46,540 nt of DNA from Oscillospiraceae bacterium (GCA_017427265.1 JAFRTG010000022.1:1-46540); one strand, 5' to 3'. Positions 9,530 through 18,587 are shown, numbered from the stretch's first letter. The notes: generated by a model from the letters alone, not told the origin. Numbers and translations: made by a program.

Positions 9530-9601
9530 ATGACCCTGATCTTCACTTCTCTCCTGCGGATCAATTACCGGTTCGGGCGAATGTGCCGATGTACACTGTG
9601 A
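9530..9601 (+). CDS. Candidate 23-residue leader peptide ending in Cys-Arg-Cys
   Basis: An ATG at 9530, 11 bases after an AAGGGAGG site, opens a 23-codon frame that ends in RFGRMCRCTL followed by TGA. It sits between a strong promoter and a gene that makes homocysteine or uses sulfide. The two Cys codons three apart near the end are the kind of codons read by ribosome-mediated attenuators. TTCGGG (9572-9577) inside the frame can pair with CCCGAA (9612-9617) beyond it, enclosing the Cys codons, but I see no clear terminator before metY. Translation is not proven. Confidence 0.55.
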   Translation: MTLIFTSLLRINYRFGRMCRCTL

Positions 9602-9651
9602 ATCGTATAAACCCGAATGAAAATGATTGATTTGAAAAGGAGAATATAATT

Positions 9652-10932
9652 ATGAGCAACTATAAATTTGAAACCCTGCAGCTTCATGTCGGCCAGGAGC
9701 AGGCCGATCCCGCAACGGACGCAAGAGCCGTTCCGATTTATCAGACCGCAGCCTATGTGTTCCATAATTCTGAGCACGCTGCTGCCCGCTTCGGACTGGC
9801 CGATGCCGGCAACATCTACGGCAGACTGACCAACTCCACACAGGATGTGCTCGAAAAGCGCGTCGCGGCGCTGGAAGGCGGCGTTGCAGCACTGGCTGTT
9901 TCGTCCGGTGCAGCAGCCATTACCTATACGATCGAGGCACTTGCATACCGCGGTGAACACATCGTTGCACAGCAGAGCATCTACGGCGGCAGCTACAATC
10001 TGCTGGCGCATACACTTCCGCAGTACGGCATTGAGACGACCTTTGTTGATATTCACAATCTGCAGGAGGTCGAAGCCGCAATCCGTCCGGAGACCAAGGC
10101 ACTCTACATTGAGACGCTCGGCAATCCGAACAGTGACATTCCGGATATCGAAGCACTTGCGAAGATCGCACATGCACACGGCATTCCGCTGGTGGTTGAC
10201 AATACCTTCGGCACGCCGTTCCTTGTCCGCCCGATCGAATACGGCGCAGATATCGTGGTGCACTCCGCAACGAAGTTCCTCGGCGGTCACGGCACAACGC
10301 TCGGCGGTGTGATTGTGGATTCCGGCAAGTTCGACTGGTCGCCGGAAAAGTATGCACCGATCGCAGCGCCGAATCCGAGCTATCACGGTGTTTCGTTTAC
10401 AAAAGCAGTCGGTCCGGCAGCCTTTGTGACGTACATCCGCGCAATTCTTCTGCGTGATACCGGTGCAACGCTTTCGCCGTTTAATGCATTCCTGCTGCTG
10501 CAGGGCATCGAGACGCTTTCTCTCCGTCTGGAGCGCCATGCAGACAACACCAAGAAGGTTGTCGAATTCCTTTCCAAGCATCCGCTTGTCAGCCGCGTGA
10601 ATCATCCGTCTCTGCCGGAGCATCCGCAGCATGATCTTTATCAGAAATATTTCCCGAACGGCGGCGGCTCGATCTTCACGTTCGACATCAAGGGCGGAAA
10701 AGAAGAGGCATGGAAGTTCATCGACGCGCTGAAAATTTTCTCGCTGCTGGCCAATGTCGCGGACGTCAAGTCTCTGGTCATTCACCCGGCTTCGACGACG
10801 CATTCTCAGCTGACGGACGAGGAGCTCGCAGAGCAGAATATCGGTCAGAACACGATTCGTCTCTCGATCGGAACCGAGCATATCGACGACATCATTGCAG
10901 ACCTCGAAAACGGCTTTGCTGCGATCGGCTGA
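9652..10932 (+). CDS. metY: O-acetylhomoserine sulfhydrylase (aminocarboxypropyltransferase)
   Basis: This cytoplasmic PLP enzyme condenses O-acetylhomoserine with sulfide (or methanethiol) to give homocysteine (or methionine). The 426-residue length is usual for MetY rather than the shorter MetB/MetC enzymes. Family marks are the N-terminal FETLQLHVGQEQADPATDARAVP, YGRLTNST, SSGAAAITY near the cofactor phosphate, the VVDNTFGTP segment, and the PLP lysine in HSATKFLGGHGT (about residue 209). The C-terminal RLSIGTEHIDDIIADL is also typical. AAGGAG lies 10 bases before the ATG. It appears monocistronic, with a strong terminator downstream. Confidence 0.95.
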   Translation: MSNYKFETLQLHVGQEQADPATDARAVPIYQTAAYVFHNSEHAAARFGLADAGNIYGRLTNSTQDVLEKRVAALEGGVAALAVSSGAAAITYTIEALAYRGEHIVAQQSIYGGSYNLLAHTLPQYGIETTFVDIHNLQEVEAAIRPETKALYIETLGNPNSDIPDIEALAKIAHAHGIPLVVDNTFGTPFLVRPIEYGADIVVHSATKFLGGHGTTLGGVIVDSGKFDWSPEKYAPIAAPNPSYHGVSFTKAVGPAAFVTYIRAILLRDTGATLSPFNAFLLLQGIETLSLRLERHADNTKKVVEFLSKHPLVSRVNHPSLPEHPQHDLYQKYFPNGGGSIFTFDIKGGKEEAWKFIDALKIFSLLANVADVKSLVIHPASTTHSQLTDEELAEQNIGQNTIRLSIGTEHIDDIIADLENGFAAIG

Positions 10933-11000
10933 AAGCAGTATCACGCCGCGGTGAATTTGTAAAAAGACGCCGGTCTTAGAAAGATATCCATACAGAAATT

Positions 11001-11033
11001 TTGCCCCGAAGCATTTCAAGGTGCTTCGGGGCA
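11001..11033 (+). terminator. metY terminator
   Basis: TTGCCCCGAAGCA (11001-11013) pairs perfectly with TGCTTCGGGGCAA (11021-11033) around an 8-base loop, followed by TGTCTTTATTT. It may also serve the convergent minus-strand gene at 11068. Confidence 0.9.
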
Positions 11034-11067
11034 ATGTCTTTATTTGACTGTTCAGATCAATCAGTAT

Positions 11068-11517
11068 TTAGTTCAGCATATTGTCTATGATTTCCGGATC
11101 GCATATGATCTGTATCCCTTTTATTGTTTCATCTGAAATATCAATCAAAATACGGCAGCTCTGACTGGGCTGAAAACAGTATGTGTCACAGTCTGCAAGA
11201 ACCTTTTCTTTTGAAAGCGCAGTGCCCAGTTCGCTGTATATATCCCGAAGCTCCGAATGAAAATCCAAAGGAAATCCGATTTTCCGCAGAATAAAATTAC
11301 ACAGATTGATTTCATCTTCAGTTTCGATATCGGACAGGCTGATTGCATGAACGGCAGAACTGCCGTTTTTGCGGAAGAAAACGATTTTCCAGCCAATCAG
11401 TTCCGCAGACCCTTCCACGCCTGCATACTCAAAATCGGCTTCTTTCCCGACGATGTCCGGGTCAACGATATCAGAAAGCATCCGTGATTGATTGATTATC
11501 ATATTCGCTGTCACCAT
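11068..11517 (-). CDS. Hypothetical protein
   Basis: A 149-residue acidic soluble protein that I do not recognise. It has a beta-rich N-terminal half (FEYAGVEGSAELIGWKIVFFRK, HAISLSDIE) and a helical middle (FHSELRDIYSELGTALSKEKVL). It has two Cys in DCDTYCF and one later. The frame is long for its composition and uses normal codons, so it is likely real, but the ribosome site before the ATG is poor. No partner gene is adjacent on the same strand; the next minus-strand gene is the histidine kinase 130 bases upstream. Confidence 0.6.
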   Translation of the reverse strand: MVTANMIINQSRMLSDIVDPDIVGKEADFEYAGVEGSAELIGWKIVFFRKNGSSAVHAISLSDIETEDEINLCNFILRKIGFPLDFHSELRDIYSELGTALSKEKVLADCDTYCFQPSQSCRILIDISDETIKGIQIICDPEIIDNMLN

Positions 11518-11646
11518 AGCCCTGCAAATTTCGGTTTCAACCCGTACACATGACAGGTTGCCGTACTTCCGACTGCATGTCAGAAATACGATGGCATAAA
11601 ACTTTTGTATGAACGCGATTTTTCTGCCGGAGACGCCTTTTCGGAT

Positions 11647-12954
11647 TTACTCCAGACAGACGGCAAATTCCATTTCGCCGGATTCGGGAAGCCGTCTTGC
11701 GGTCAGACGGCCGCCGAGTGCGGACGCCATTTTCTGTGAGATATACAGTCCGATGCCGCTGCCGTCATAGCCTTTTGCATTCGAGCCGCGCCAGTAGCAT
11801 CTGCAAACAAACGGCAGCTCGCTTTCCGGCAGAAGCGCGCCCTTGTTCCGCACGGCAATGCTGAGAATATCGTCCTCCCGCTGCATCAGAACCGAAATGC
11901 CGGTGCCGTCACCGTATTTGACCGCATTTTCGATAAACTGCGAAATAATGCGGAACAAACCGTATTTGTCGCTTTCGATCATCGGGTTCTGCGGACAGCT
12001 CACGGAAAACGGGATGTGACTGAGCTTCATCCGTTCGTTATATTCCTGCAGGGTCAGCTCGGCAAGCTCCTTCAGATAAAAGCGGGCGATTTCCGGCTGA
12101 TACGAGCTGACAGAAGCAGAGGCCGCTGCAATCATTTCCGCCGTCAGTTTTTCAATTTTATCGACATTCTGTTCAATCCGTTCTGCGATTTCCGTGACAG
12201 ACGGGCCCTCGGTTCCGTCATAGAGTCCCGTGCCGATTGCTTCCGCATAGAGCCGGATGTTGGCAGCCGGTGTTTTGACGCCGTGTGCGAGGGACGCAAG
12301 CAGACTTTGCCGCTCGGATTCGAGCCGTGCGACATTTTTGCGGCTGTTGTTCAGAACATCAGACAGCATGTTCATGCCCCAGATGAATTTGCCGAACATT
12401 CTGTTTCTGGATTCCGGCAGCTTGGCGGCGGTGTCGATTTTGGCGATGCGCACGGGGTAGTCTGTCAGCTGCCGGAACGGCATCAGAACACGGATATGCA
12501 TCAGAAGTGCTGCTGCAGATGTGAGCAGCCAGCAGATCAGAATCAGCAGCGTGCCGGTCAGGCGAATTCTGCCGGGGAGCGGATCGGGATATTCATATGC
12601 CGCAAAGCCCAGCAGCTCGCCGCTGCTGCTTCGCACCGAGCAGATGACCGTATCAATGGCGGTTTCCGTCAGAAAGGGCTCGGAAAACTGATTAGCCGGA
12701 AGAAACGTCACGCTTTCCGGCATTTCATTTCCGTATTCGCTGCGCCATGCATCCCAGTTTGCAGCGATGCACTGCTCCGGTTCGGTTTGCCCGTCTGAAA
12801 GCAGCGCACACAGGCTGTGATTGATCCGGTTTACGGTTACATTGCTGCGCTGCCTTCTGCGGTCGGATGCCTTTTCGCAGGAAATGTGAAATCCCAGCAG
12901 CAGAAGCGCAAATATGCAGGTCAGCACGCCGAACAGGCGCAGCAGCGGTTTCAT
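11647..12954 (-). CDS. Sensor histidine kinase
   Basis: A 435-residue membrane kinase. The ATG at 12954 overlaps the TGA of the response regulator (ATGA), giving translational coupling; the longer frame upstream is regulator coding sequence in another frame. Domains in order: membrane segment 4-22, an extracytoplasmic sensor of about 110 residues, membrane segment 132-153, a HisKA dimerisation helix with the phospho-acceptor His224 in SLAHGVKTP, and an ATPase domain with the N box QFIENAVKYGDG and G box DGSGIGLYIS. Its large sensor domain distinguishes it from the short BceS-type kinases. The adjacent divergent ABC transporter suggests control of an envelope-stress or peptide-export response. 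Confidence 0.92.
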   Translation of the reverse strand: MKPLLRLFGVLTCIFALLLLGFHISCEKASDRRRQRSNVTVNRINHSLCALLSDGQTEPEQCIAANWDAWRSEYGNEMPESVTFLPANQFSEPFLTETAIDTVICSVRSSSGELLGFAAYEYPDPLPGRIRLTGTLLILICWLLTSAAALLMHIRVLMPFRQLTDYPVRIAKIDTAAKLPESRNRMFGKFIWGMNMLSDVLNNSRKNVARLESERQSLLASLAHGVKTPAANIRLYAEAIGTGLYDGTEGPSVTEIAERIEQNVDKIEKLTAEMIAAASASVSSYQPEIARFYLKELAELTLQEYNERMKLSHIPFSVSCPQNPMIESDKYGLFRIISQFIENAVKYGDGTGISVLMQREDDILSIAVRNKGALLPESELPFVCRCYWRGSNAKGYDGSGIGLYISQKMASALGGRLTARRLPESGEMEFAVCLE

Positions 12955-13631
12955 ATGCCGCCTCCGAAGCGGTAACCGGCTTTGTAAACCGTCTGAATGA
13001 TGACCGGATTCTTCGGGTCGTCCTCGAGCTTTTCGCGCAGCCAGCGGATATGCACGCTGACGGTTGCGGGCTCCGTGAAGCAGTCGGAGCCCCATACCGC
13101 ATTAAAAAGCCGGTTTTTGTCCAGTGCCTCACCGGGATGCTCCATCAGAACGCGCAGCAGATCGAATTCCTTGGTGTTGAGCCGCAGGAGACTGCCGTTT
13201 TTGGTGACTGTCCGTGCGGTGATGTCCAGTGTAATGCCGAGGGCGCTGATGACCTGTTTTTCTGCAGGCGGGCTGCTCCGCTTGAGCAGCGCCCGGATTT
13301 TGGCAAGCAGCAGCGGAACGGAAAACGGCTTTCCGATGTAGTCATCGGCACCGGTTTCATAGCCGAGCAGCTTGCTCTCGTCATCGGCGCGGGCACTCAT
13401 CATCAGGACAGGCAGCGTCTGCGCTTTGCGAAGCTCCGTGCAGACAGAAAAGCCGTCAGAGTCCGGAAGCATGATGTCCAGCAGCACCAGCCGGAATTCC
13501 TCACGGCGGAGCGCGTCCAGCCCATCCGCCGCATTGCTGCAGAGCCGCACGGTGTAATCCGCTTTGTGCAGAAAATCACGTACCAGCACGCCAAGCTCCG
13601 GGTCATCTTCAATCATCAGAATATCTGTCAT
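12951..13631 (-). CDS. OmpR/PhoB-family response regulator
   Basis: A 226-residue DNA-binding regulator. The start is the ATG at 13631, which has CGGAGG 7 bases upstream. The receiver domain (residues 1-118) has the acidic pair ED at 8-9, phospho-acceptor Asp52 in LLDIMLPDSDG, and the Lys in YIGKPFS. The winged-helix output domain (about 128-224) has FDLLRVLMEHPGEALDKNRL and VSVHIRWLREKLEDDP, ending in VYKAGYRFGGG. It is the first gene of the two-gene operon and is divergent from the ABC transporter genes across 178 bases, so those are its likely targets. Confidence 0.93.
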   Translation of the reverse strand: MTDILMIEDDPELGVLVRDFLHKADYTVRLCSNAADGLDALRREEFRLVLLDIMLPDSDGFSVCTELRKAQTLPVLMMSARADDESKLLGYETGADDYIGKPFSVPLLLAKIRALLKRSSPPAEKQVISALGITLDITARTVTKNGSLLRLNTKEFDLLRVLMEHPGEALDKNRLFNAVWGSDCFTEPATVSVHIRWLREKLEDDPKNPVIIQTVYKAGYRFGGGI

Positions 13632-13773
13632 GTACGCACCTCCGTTTCCGGGTTCTATCAAATCAAATAGATTATAACACATCCGGTCTCAAATTTCAAC
13701 CCTCACGGCGGAAGCGGTCACGGGCGTCCGAAATATTTTTTGAGATTTAAGGACTTTTTAATAAACCCTGTGC

Positions 13774-13779
13774 TATAAT
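13774..13779 (+). promoter_or_regulatory. Probable -10 box of the ABC transporter operon
   Basis: TATAAT lies 30 bases before the permease start. The region 17 bp upstream (GGACTT) is a poor -35, as expected for a promoter that needs an activator such as the divergent response regulator. No clear tandem operator is visible. Confidence 0.5.
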
Positions 13780-13809
13780 GTGTACAATCAACCGGAAAGG
13801 AGTGATTTC

Positions 13810-16236
13810 ATGTTCTTTCGGATGCTCCGGCACGAGCTGCGGGAGAAAAAAGGACTGAATCTGATCTTGTTTCTGTTCATGACAGTGGCATCCGCGCTGG
13901 TTTTTATCAGCGCTGTTCAGGTATATTCCAGCGTAACAGGTACGTCGCGCAGCAAAGAAAGCTGCAATATCTCAGACTGTGTATTCATCCGTGCCGTCGG
14001 AGCGGCAGATACTGACCGCACAAAGCTCATCGAAAAACTGGAGCAGGAGGACGAGATCCTGTCCTATTTGTTTGAGGAGCGCATTCAGCTCTCTGATAAA
14101 GCGGTCGATTTTGCGAACTTTGATGAATCGGAATCGCAGGCGTTTCAGGACAATTCCTTTTCGCTCTCGAAGCAGCCGCGGGAGGTCAATCTCGTTTACG
14201 GGCTGCAGGACGAACCCTTCTATATCCAAAACGGAACCGCTGCGGTCTCGCGGGAAATACAGCTGCTGACCGGCGCAAAGCCCGGCGACAAGCTCCGTGT
14301 GACGACGGCGCTCGGCAATATCTATGAGTTTGAGATTGCGCAGATCTTCAAGGCGCCGCTCGGTATCAAGACGAATTATCTCCTGATTTCGGATGCGGAT
14401 TACGATGCGATCCGGTCTGAATATCCGGTTCGTTCGGAGATGTGCGAGCTGCGGATGAAAAATCCCAATGCGCTGGCCATGCGCGAAGTTTTCCTGCGCT
14501 TTTATACGGACATGTCGTCTGAAAACGGCTTTCAGGGATTTCATTATTATGAATCTGATATTTCGGAGCAGATTTTTTCCGGAACCGTTGCGGGCTTTAT
14601 GGTCTTTGCAAGCATTTTCATGATTCTGCTGATCTTTATGACGATCCGGTTTACCATCATTGCCTCGCTGAAGGAGGAGGAAAAATGCATCGGTACGATG
14701 CGGGCGCTCGGTGTGGATTCGTTCCGGTTCCGCTGGCTGTTTGCGGCAAAGTTCATAGCGTTTGCCGTTGTCGGCGGCGTGCTGGGTATTGCAGCGGGCT
14801 TTCCGCCCTCAAAGCTGGTCATCCTCAAATTCAGCCCGAATCTGCTGAATCCGCCGGACACCGTGCTGCTGCTGATCGGTGCTGCTGCCGTGGCTGCCAT
14901 TGCGGCTGTTATGATCCTGTTTACGCTGACGGTCATGCGCCGGATGAAGCGCATTTCAGTCATTGATGCGATTCACGGCGAAAACCGCGGCGAACGCTTC
15001 GGCAAGAGCTCCGTGCTGCCGCTCCGCCGCTGCAGGCGGATGCCTGTTCCGCTTTATCTGGCTGCATCTGACATTCTGACGCGGCTGAAGCGCTATATAT
15101 TCCTGATTCTTTCCTATGCATTCGGCGCGGCGATTGTTCTGCTGACGGTCTGTCTGCGCTGCTCGGTTGTCAGCGAAGAATTCCTGAAATACGCGCTGAC
15201 CGGCAATGTTGATTTTGCACTGAACCTCAGTGACGAACAGCTGCAGGTCTATGAAGAACGGGAAACATATGACAAAATTCCGTATATGGAGCAGATCAAT
15301 GCGGAGCTGAAGGAGGCTGGCATTCCGGCCGGCGCAAAATGCTATATTGATCTGCCCGCGGCGGTGCACTATGGCGACATTACGATTGAACGCAGCAGAT
15401 GCTACTGCCATTTTGAGGAGATGGATCTGCTCAAGCTGCGGGACGGAACAATCCCGAAGCTGGCCAATGAATGTGCACTCAGCTGCAACACGGCAGATAC
15501 TTACGGCATCAGCGTCGGCTCTGTGATTGATGTCGGAATGCTGACGCTGGAATATACGGACGGCAATCTCAGCGAAACGGAATCGAAAGAGCAGTTTGTC
15601 GTGACGGGACTGTTTGACTATATGGAACAGGGCGATCCGGTCGTCGTGATGAGCACGCAGTATCAGCCGAAGGATGAGAGTCAGGGATATTCCTGCTGGT
15701 CTTCTCTCAATATTATGTCAGATGACAAGGAAGCCGTCATGCAGCAGCTCCGCGATTATTACGGCGCAGAGCATGTCATGACGACCCGTGAATATATTTC
15801 GGATTTCCTCTGGAAATACGAGATCATTCTGACGACGATGATGTATGTCCTCAGCGGCGCAGTGCTGGTCATCACGGTTCTGATTACCGTGCTGTATCTG
15901 AACATCTTTCTGGCGGAGGATATGCCCGAAATTGCGCTGCTCAAGGCGGTCGGCTTCCCGGACGGCGCTGTCTATGCTTGGCAGATACTCCGGATGCTGC
16001 TGCTGACACTGTTCTCGGTTGCGGCGGGCGTGCTGCTGACGAAAACGCTCGGACTGCAGCTGATGCGCGTCATCTTCCGGCTGCATGTCGGCCTGACCGG
16101 CTTTGTCTTTGAACCGATGCGGCTGTTTACCTACGTGCTGCTGCCGCTGATGTTCTTTGCGGCTGTGCTGATTCCCTCCGTGATCCGGCTGCTGCATATG
16201 CGCTGTGTCGATATCCGGGAACTGAATGAAGAATAA
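13810..16236 (+). CDS. FtsX-like ABC transporter permease
   Basis: An 808-residue membrane protein. The start is the ATG at 13810, seven bases after AAAGGAGT. It has an N-terminal membrane helix (about residues 20-42) and a large extracytoplasmic domain to about 255. A three-helix FtsX bundle follows (about 260-390) with the typical RALGVDSFRFRWLF coupling region. Then come a further helix near 435-460, a second extracytoplasmic domain and a second FtsX bundle (about 670-800) with LLKAVGFPDGAVYAW. Two FtsX cores in one chain mean it can form the full membrane part alone. It overlaps the ATPase gene region by only a few bases. Substrate unknown; antimicrobial peptide export or resistance, or lipoprotein handling, are the usual roles of this class. 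Confidence 0.9.
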   Translation: MFFRMLRHELREKKGLNLILFLFMTVASALVFISAVQVYSSVTGTSRSKESCNISDCVFIRAVGAADTDRTKLIEKLEQEDEILSYLFEERIQLSDKAVDFANFDESESQAFQDNSFSLSKQPREVNLVYGLQDEPFYIQNGTAAVSREIQLLTGAKPGDKLRVTTALGNIYEFEIAQIFKAPLGIKTNYLLISDADYDAIRSEYPVRSEMCELRMKNPNALAMREVFLRFYTDMSSENGFQGFHYYESDISEQIFSGTVAGFMVFASIFMILLIFMTIRFTIIASLKEEEKCIGTMRALGVDSFRFRWLFAAKFIAFAVVGGVLGIAAGFPPSKLVILKFSPNLLNPPDTVLLLIGAAAVAAIAAVMILFTLTVMRRMKRISVIDAIHGENRGERFGKSSVLPLRRCRRMPVPLYLAASDILTRLKRYIFLILSYAFGAAIVLLTVCLRCSVVSEEFLKYALTGNVDFALNLSDEQLQVYEERETYDKIPYMEQINAELKEAGIPAGAKCYIDLPAAVHYGDITIERSRCYCHFEEMDLLKLRDGTIPKLANECALSCNTADTYGISVGSVIDVGMLTLEYTDGNLSETESKEQFVVTGLFDYMEQGDPVVVMSTQYQPKDESQGYSCWSSLNIMSDDKEAVMQQLRDYYGAEHVMTTREYISDFLWKYEIILTTMMYVLSGAVLVITVLITVLYLNIFLAEDMPEIALLKAVGFPDGAVYAWQILRMLLLTLFSVAAGVLLTKTLGLQLMRVIFRLHVGLTGFVFEPMRLFTYVLLPLMFFAAVLIPSVIRLLHMRCVDIRELNEE

Positions 16237-16249
16237 GGAGATGCAGGAT

Positions 16250-17008
16250 ATGGAAGAAATTTTATCGGTCAAGGATCTCTGCAAGACTTATATTGTACGC
16301 TCCAACAGCAACAATGTGCTGTGCAATATCAATCTTTCTGTCCGCGAGGGCGAATTTGTCTCTGTGATGGGGCCGTCCGGCAGCGGAAAATCCACCCTGC
16401 TCTATACAGTCAGCGGAATGGACAGCCCGACCTCCGGCGAGGTTGTGTTTGCAGGACAGAATCTTTCCGGGCTGAACCGCCGCGAGCTGACACAGCTGCG
16501 TCTGCGGGAAATGGGCTTTATCTTCCAGCAGATGTACATGATGAAGCGGCTTTCCGTGCTGGATAATATTCTGCTGCCGGGCTATCAGGCAAATTCTGAC
16601 CGCCGGGCGGTTCTGGAACGGGCGGAATCGCTGATGCGCCGTCTCGGCATCATTGAGACGGCATCGCATGAAATCACAGAGGTTTCCGGCGGTGAACTGC
16701 AGCGCGCCTGCCTCTGCCGGGCGCTCATCAATTCGCCGAAGATTATTTTTGCAGATGAGCCGACCGGCGCACTGAATTCCCGCGCGGCCGAGGATGTCAT
16801 GCGCGAGCTGATTGCAGCAAACCGCGCAGGCACGGCCGTTATGATGGTCACGCACAGCGAGCGCGTCGCCGGAAAGAGTGACCGTGTCCTTTATTTGATG
16901 GACGGCGATATCCGCGGCGAACTCGTGCTCGGCAGAATGACAGATGAAACAGAATCGAATGCGCGGGAACGGAAGCTGCGCACATGGCTCGAAGAACGCG
17001 GATGGTAA
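16250..17008 (+). CDS. ABC transporter ATP-binding protein (MacB/LolD type)
   Basis: A 252-residue ATPase that powers the FtsX-type permease encoded just upstream. The ATG at 16250 is chosen because AAGGAG precedes it by 9 bases; upstream in-frame ATGs overlap the permease end. Motifs: Walker A GPSGSGKST (about residue 40), Q loop GFIFQQMYMMKRLSVLDNI, signature VSGGELQRACLCRAL, Walker B IIFADEPTGAL, and the switch His in MVTHSERVA. The C-terminal extension after about 230 is short and basic. Confidence 0.93.
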   Translation: MEEILSVKDLCKTYIVRSNSNNVLCNINLSVREGEFVSVMGPSGSGKSTLLYTVSGMDSPTSGEVVFAGQNLSGLNRRELTQLRLREMGFIFQQMYMMKRLSVLDNILLPGYQANSDRRAVLERAESLMRRLGIIETASHEITEVSGGELQRACLCRALINSPKIIFADEPTGALNSRAAEDVMRELIAANRAGTAVMMVTHSERVAGKSDRVLYLMDGDIRGELVLGRMTDETESNARERKLRTWLEERGW

Positions 17009-17020
17009 GGGGGGATGGCG

Positions 17021-18409
17021 ATGAAACGCTGGCTGCTTTGGATGATGGTCACGACATTTGTGCTGCCTGCCGGAGGATGCGGTGCCGCCCGGAGCTATGA
17101 CAATTTCAGCGTACCCGAACAGGAGGCGCACACCCTCGTTCCTGTCGGAAACCTGACGACCGGAAACAGCTATGCCGGGGTTGCTGCAACAGCTGAGCCG
17201 ACAGAAGCGGTATACACCTCAAAGGACGGCCGCTGCAGGATTGAAGCCAAGGCACATTACTACGATGTCACGCTTGATCTGACCGACGGCGGCCACTATG
17301 CTGCGGGGGCAGCATACGGAGAGGTGCTCAGACAGCTGCCGTTCTCCTACGAGGAACAGCTTGAGCAGTATCTCTACGATTCGTTCGGGCTGCTGTACGG
17401 CACGCTTGAGGAATCAGTCAGATATGATGTGATACTGGAACGGACACGAACAATCAAGGCGGCGCTGGCAGAGCCCTACCAGCAGGAAATGGACGGCTTT
17501 TCGGCACAGTTTTCCGGCGGGGATACCGGCCTTGTCAGGGACGGAAGGATTTCGTCCGACGAAGCGGATCTGCTGCATCTGATCCCGGATGTGCTCCGCG
17601 AGACTGCCTGCAGTGCGATCACGGTTGACGGAAGCCGGACTGCCTCCGGCAAACGGCTGACTGCACGTTTGCTGGAATGGGATCTCGGCAAAGAAAACTG
17701 CCTTACCAATGCACACTGCGTTCTGCATCTGCAGCAGGGAGAGCAGTCGCTGATCTCCGTGACATCGCTCGGACTGCTCAATGTCATCACCGGTGTGAAC
17801 GATGACGGCGTATTTGCGGGCATTCTCGATGTCGGCTCTGCGCACGCGGAATACGATTCTGCGGGAAAAATCAGCTATACCTATGCGATGCGCGAGGGTC
17901 TCGAAGCCTGTAAAACGGCAAAGGAATTCGGTGATTTTATGGTTGCGCATGCACCGGATTTCCCGTACAATCACAATGTCATCATCACGGATGAGAACGA
18001 TGCCTTTGTCGCTGAGGACTGCCATGTTTCTTCAGAAGGCAGGCCGCTCCTGCGTGACCGGAGCACACCGCTGCTGGACGGTCTGCAATGGAATGCAGAG
18101 GGCTGCCTTTGCACAGTGAATGCATTTGCTGCCAAAGGGCAGTATGACTGCATGACGCGAATTAAAAGCAATGCGATCCGGTGGCTCAAATATGACAGAC
18201 TGTTTTCCGGCAGCGATTTCATTTCGCAGGAGCGCTTCAAGGAGCTGCTGACCAGCGAGCAGACAAACAATCATTTCACCAAAATCCGCGGCAGCGGACT
18301 GGTGTTCATGCTGCTTGCAGACTATGAAACCCGCTCGCTGCAGGCCGTTTTTACCGGCAAAGAGGGGGTTACGGATTATCCGGAATTCCTCGATCTCGGT
18401 GTATTCTGA
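17021..18409 (+). CDS. Lipoprotein with peptidase C45/choloylglycine-hydrolase-like Ntn domain
   Basis: A 462-residue exported protein. The ATG at 17021 is chosen over one six bases upstream because the GGGGGG site needs spacing. The lipobox AGGC puts the lipidated Cys near residue 20. The C-terminal half matches linear-amide C-N hydrolases: a nucleophile-like Cys in ACSAITVDGS followed by ARLLEWDLG (about residues 196-222), then NAHCVLHL, LGLLNVITGVNDDGVFAG, and NHNVIITDENDAFVAE. C45 and bile-salt-hydrolase enzymes share this fold and cleave or transfer amide bonds. In those enzymes the Cys becomes N-terminal after processing, which would release the lipidated first part. It follows the ABC ATPase by 12 bases, so it is probably co-transcribed. 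Confidence 0.75.
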   Translation: MKRWLLWMMVTTFVLPAGGCGAARSYDNFSVPEQEAHTLVPVGNLTTGNSYAGVAATAEPTEAVYTSKDGRCRIEAKAHYYDVTLDLTDGGHYAAGAAYGEVLRQLPFSYEEQLEQYLYDSFGLLYGTLEESVRYDVILERTRTIKAALAEPYQQEMDGFSAQFSGGDTGLVRDGRISSDEADLLHLIPDVLRETACSAITVDGSRTASGKRLTARLLEWDLGKENCLTNAHCVLHLQQGEQSLISVTSLGLLNVITGVNDDGVFAGILDVGSAHAEYDSAGKISYTYAMREGLEACKTAKEFGDFMVAHAPDFPYNHNVIITDENDAFVAEDCHVSSEGRPLLRDRSTPLLDGLQWNAEGCLCTVNAFAAKGQYDCMTRIKSNAIRWLKYDRLFSGSDFISQERFKELLTSEQTNNHFTKIRGSGLVFMLLADYETRSLQAVFTGKEGVTDYPEFLDLGVF

Positions 18410-18434
18410 GCGATTGAATCATATGATTTTTTTA

Positions 18435-18465
18435 CCCCTCACGCGGCTGTTTTCCGTGTGAGGGG
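18435..18465 (+). terminator. Terminator of the ABC transporter/C45 operon
   Basis: CCCCTCACGCGG pairs with CCGTGTGAGGGG around a short loop, followed by CGTTTTGCG. It lies 25 bases after the lipoprotein stop. The rest of the gap to the next promoter shows nothing else. Confidence 0.8.
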
Positions 18466-18587
18466 CGTTTTGCGTTCTGATCATGTGCAGGGAAATTTAT
18501 CATATTCCGCTGCGGGCTCCGGGAAATGCGGGATAAGCCGAAGCTGTCCGAACAGATTCGCGCCGGATAAAAGTTGCAGTTCTTAAC

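Noticed and set aside
9490-9651. SAM riboswitch or T-box upstream of metY
   Set aside because: Neither the SAM-I core nor the T-box sequence could be found; only the small ORF and weak pairing are visible.
9565-11034. Long minus-strand open frame (489 codons) opposite metY
   Set aside because: It is a frame shadow of metY: Cys/Arg-rich, no domain, no ribosome site, and metY is unambiguous.
13680-13809. Bce-type (bacitracin) sensor-transporter module
   Set aside because: The kinase has a large extracytoplasmic domain, unlike the short BceS-type kinases, and the permease has two large external domains; the generic naming was kept.
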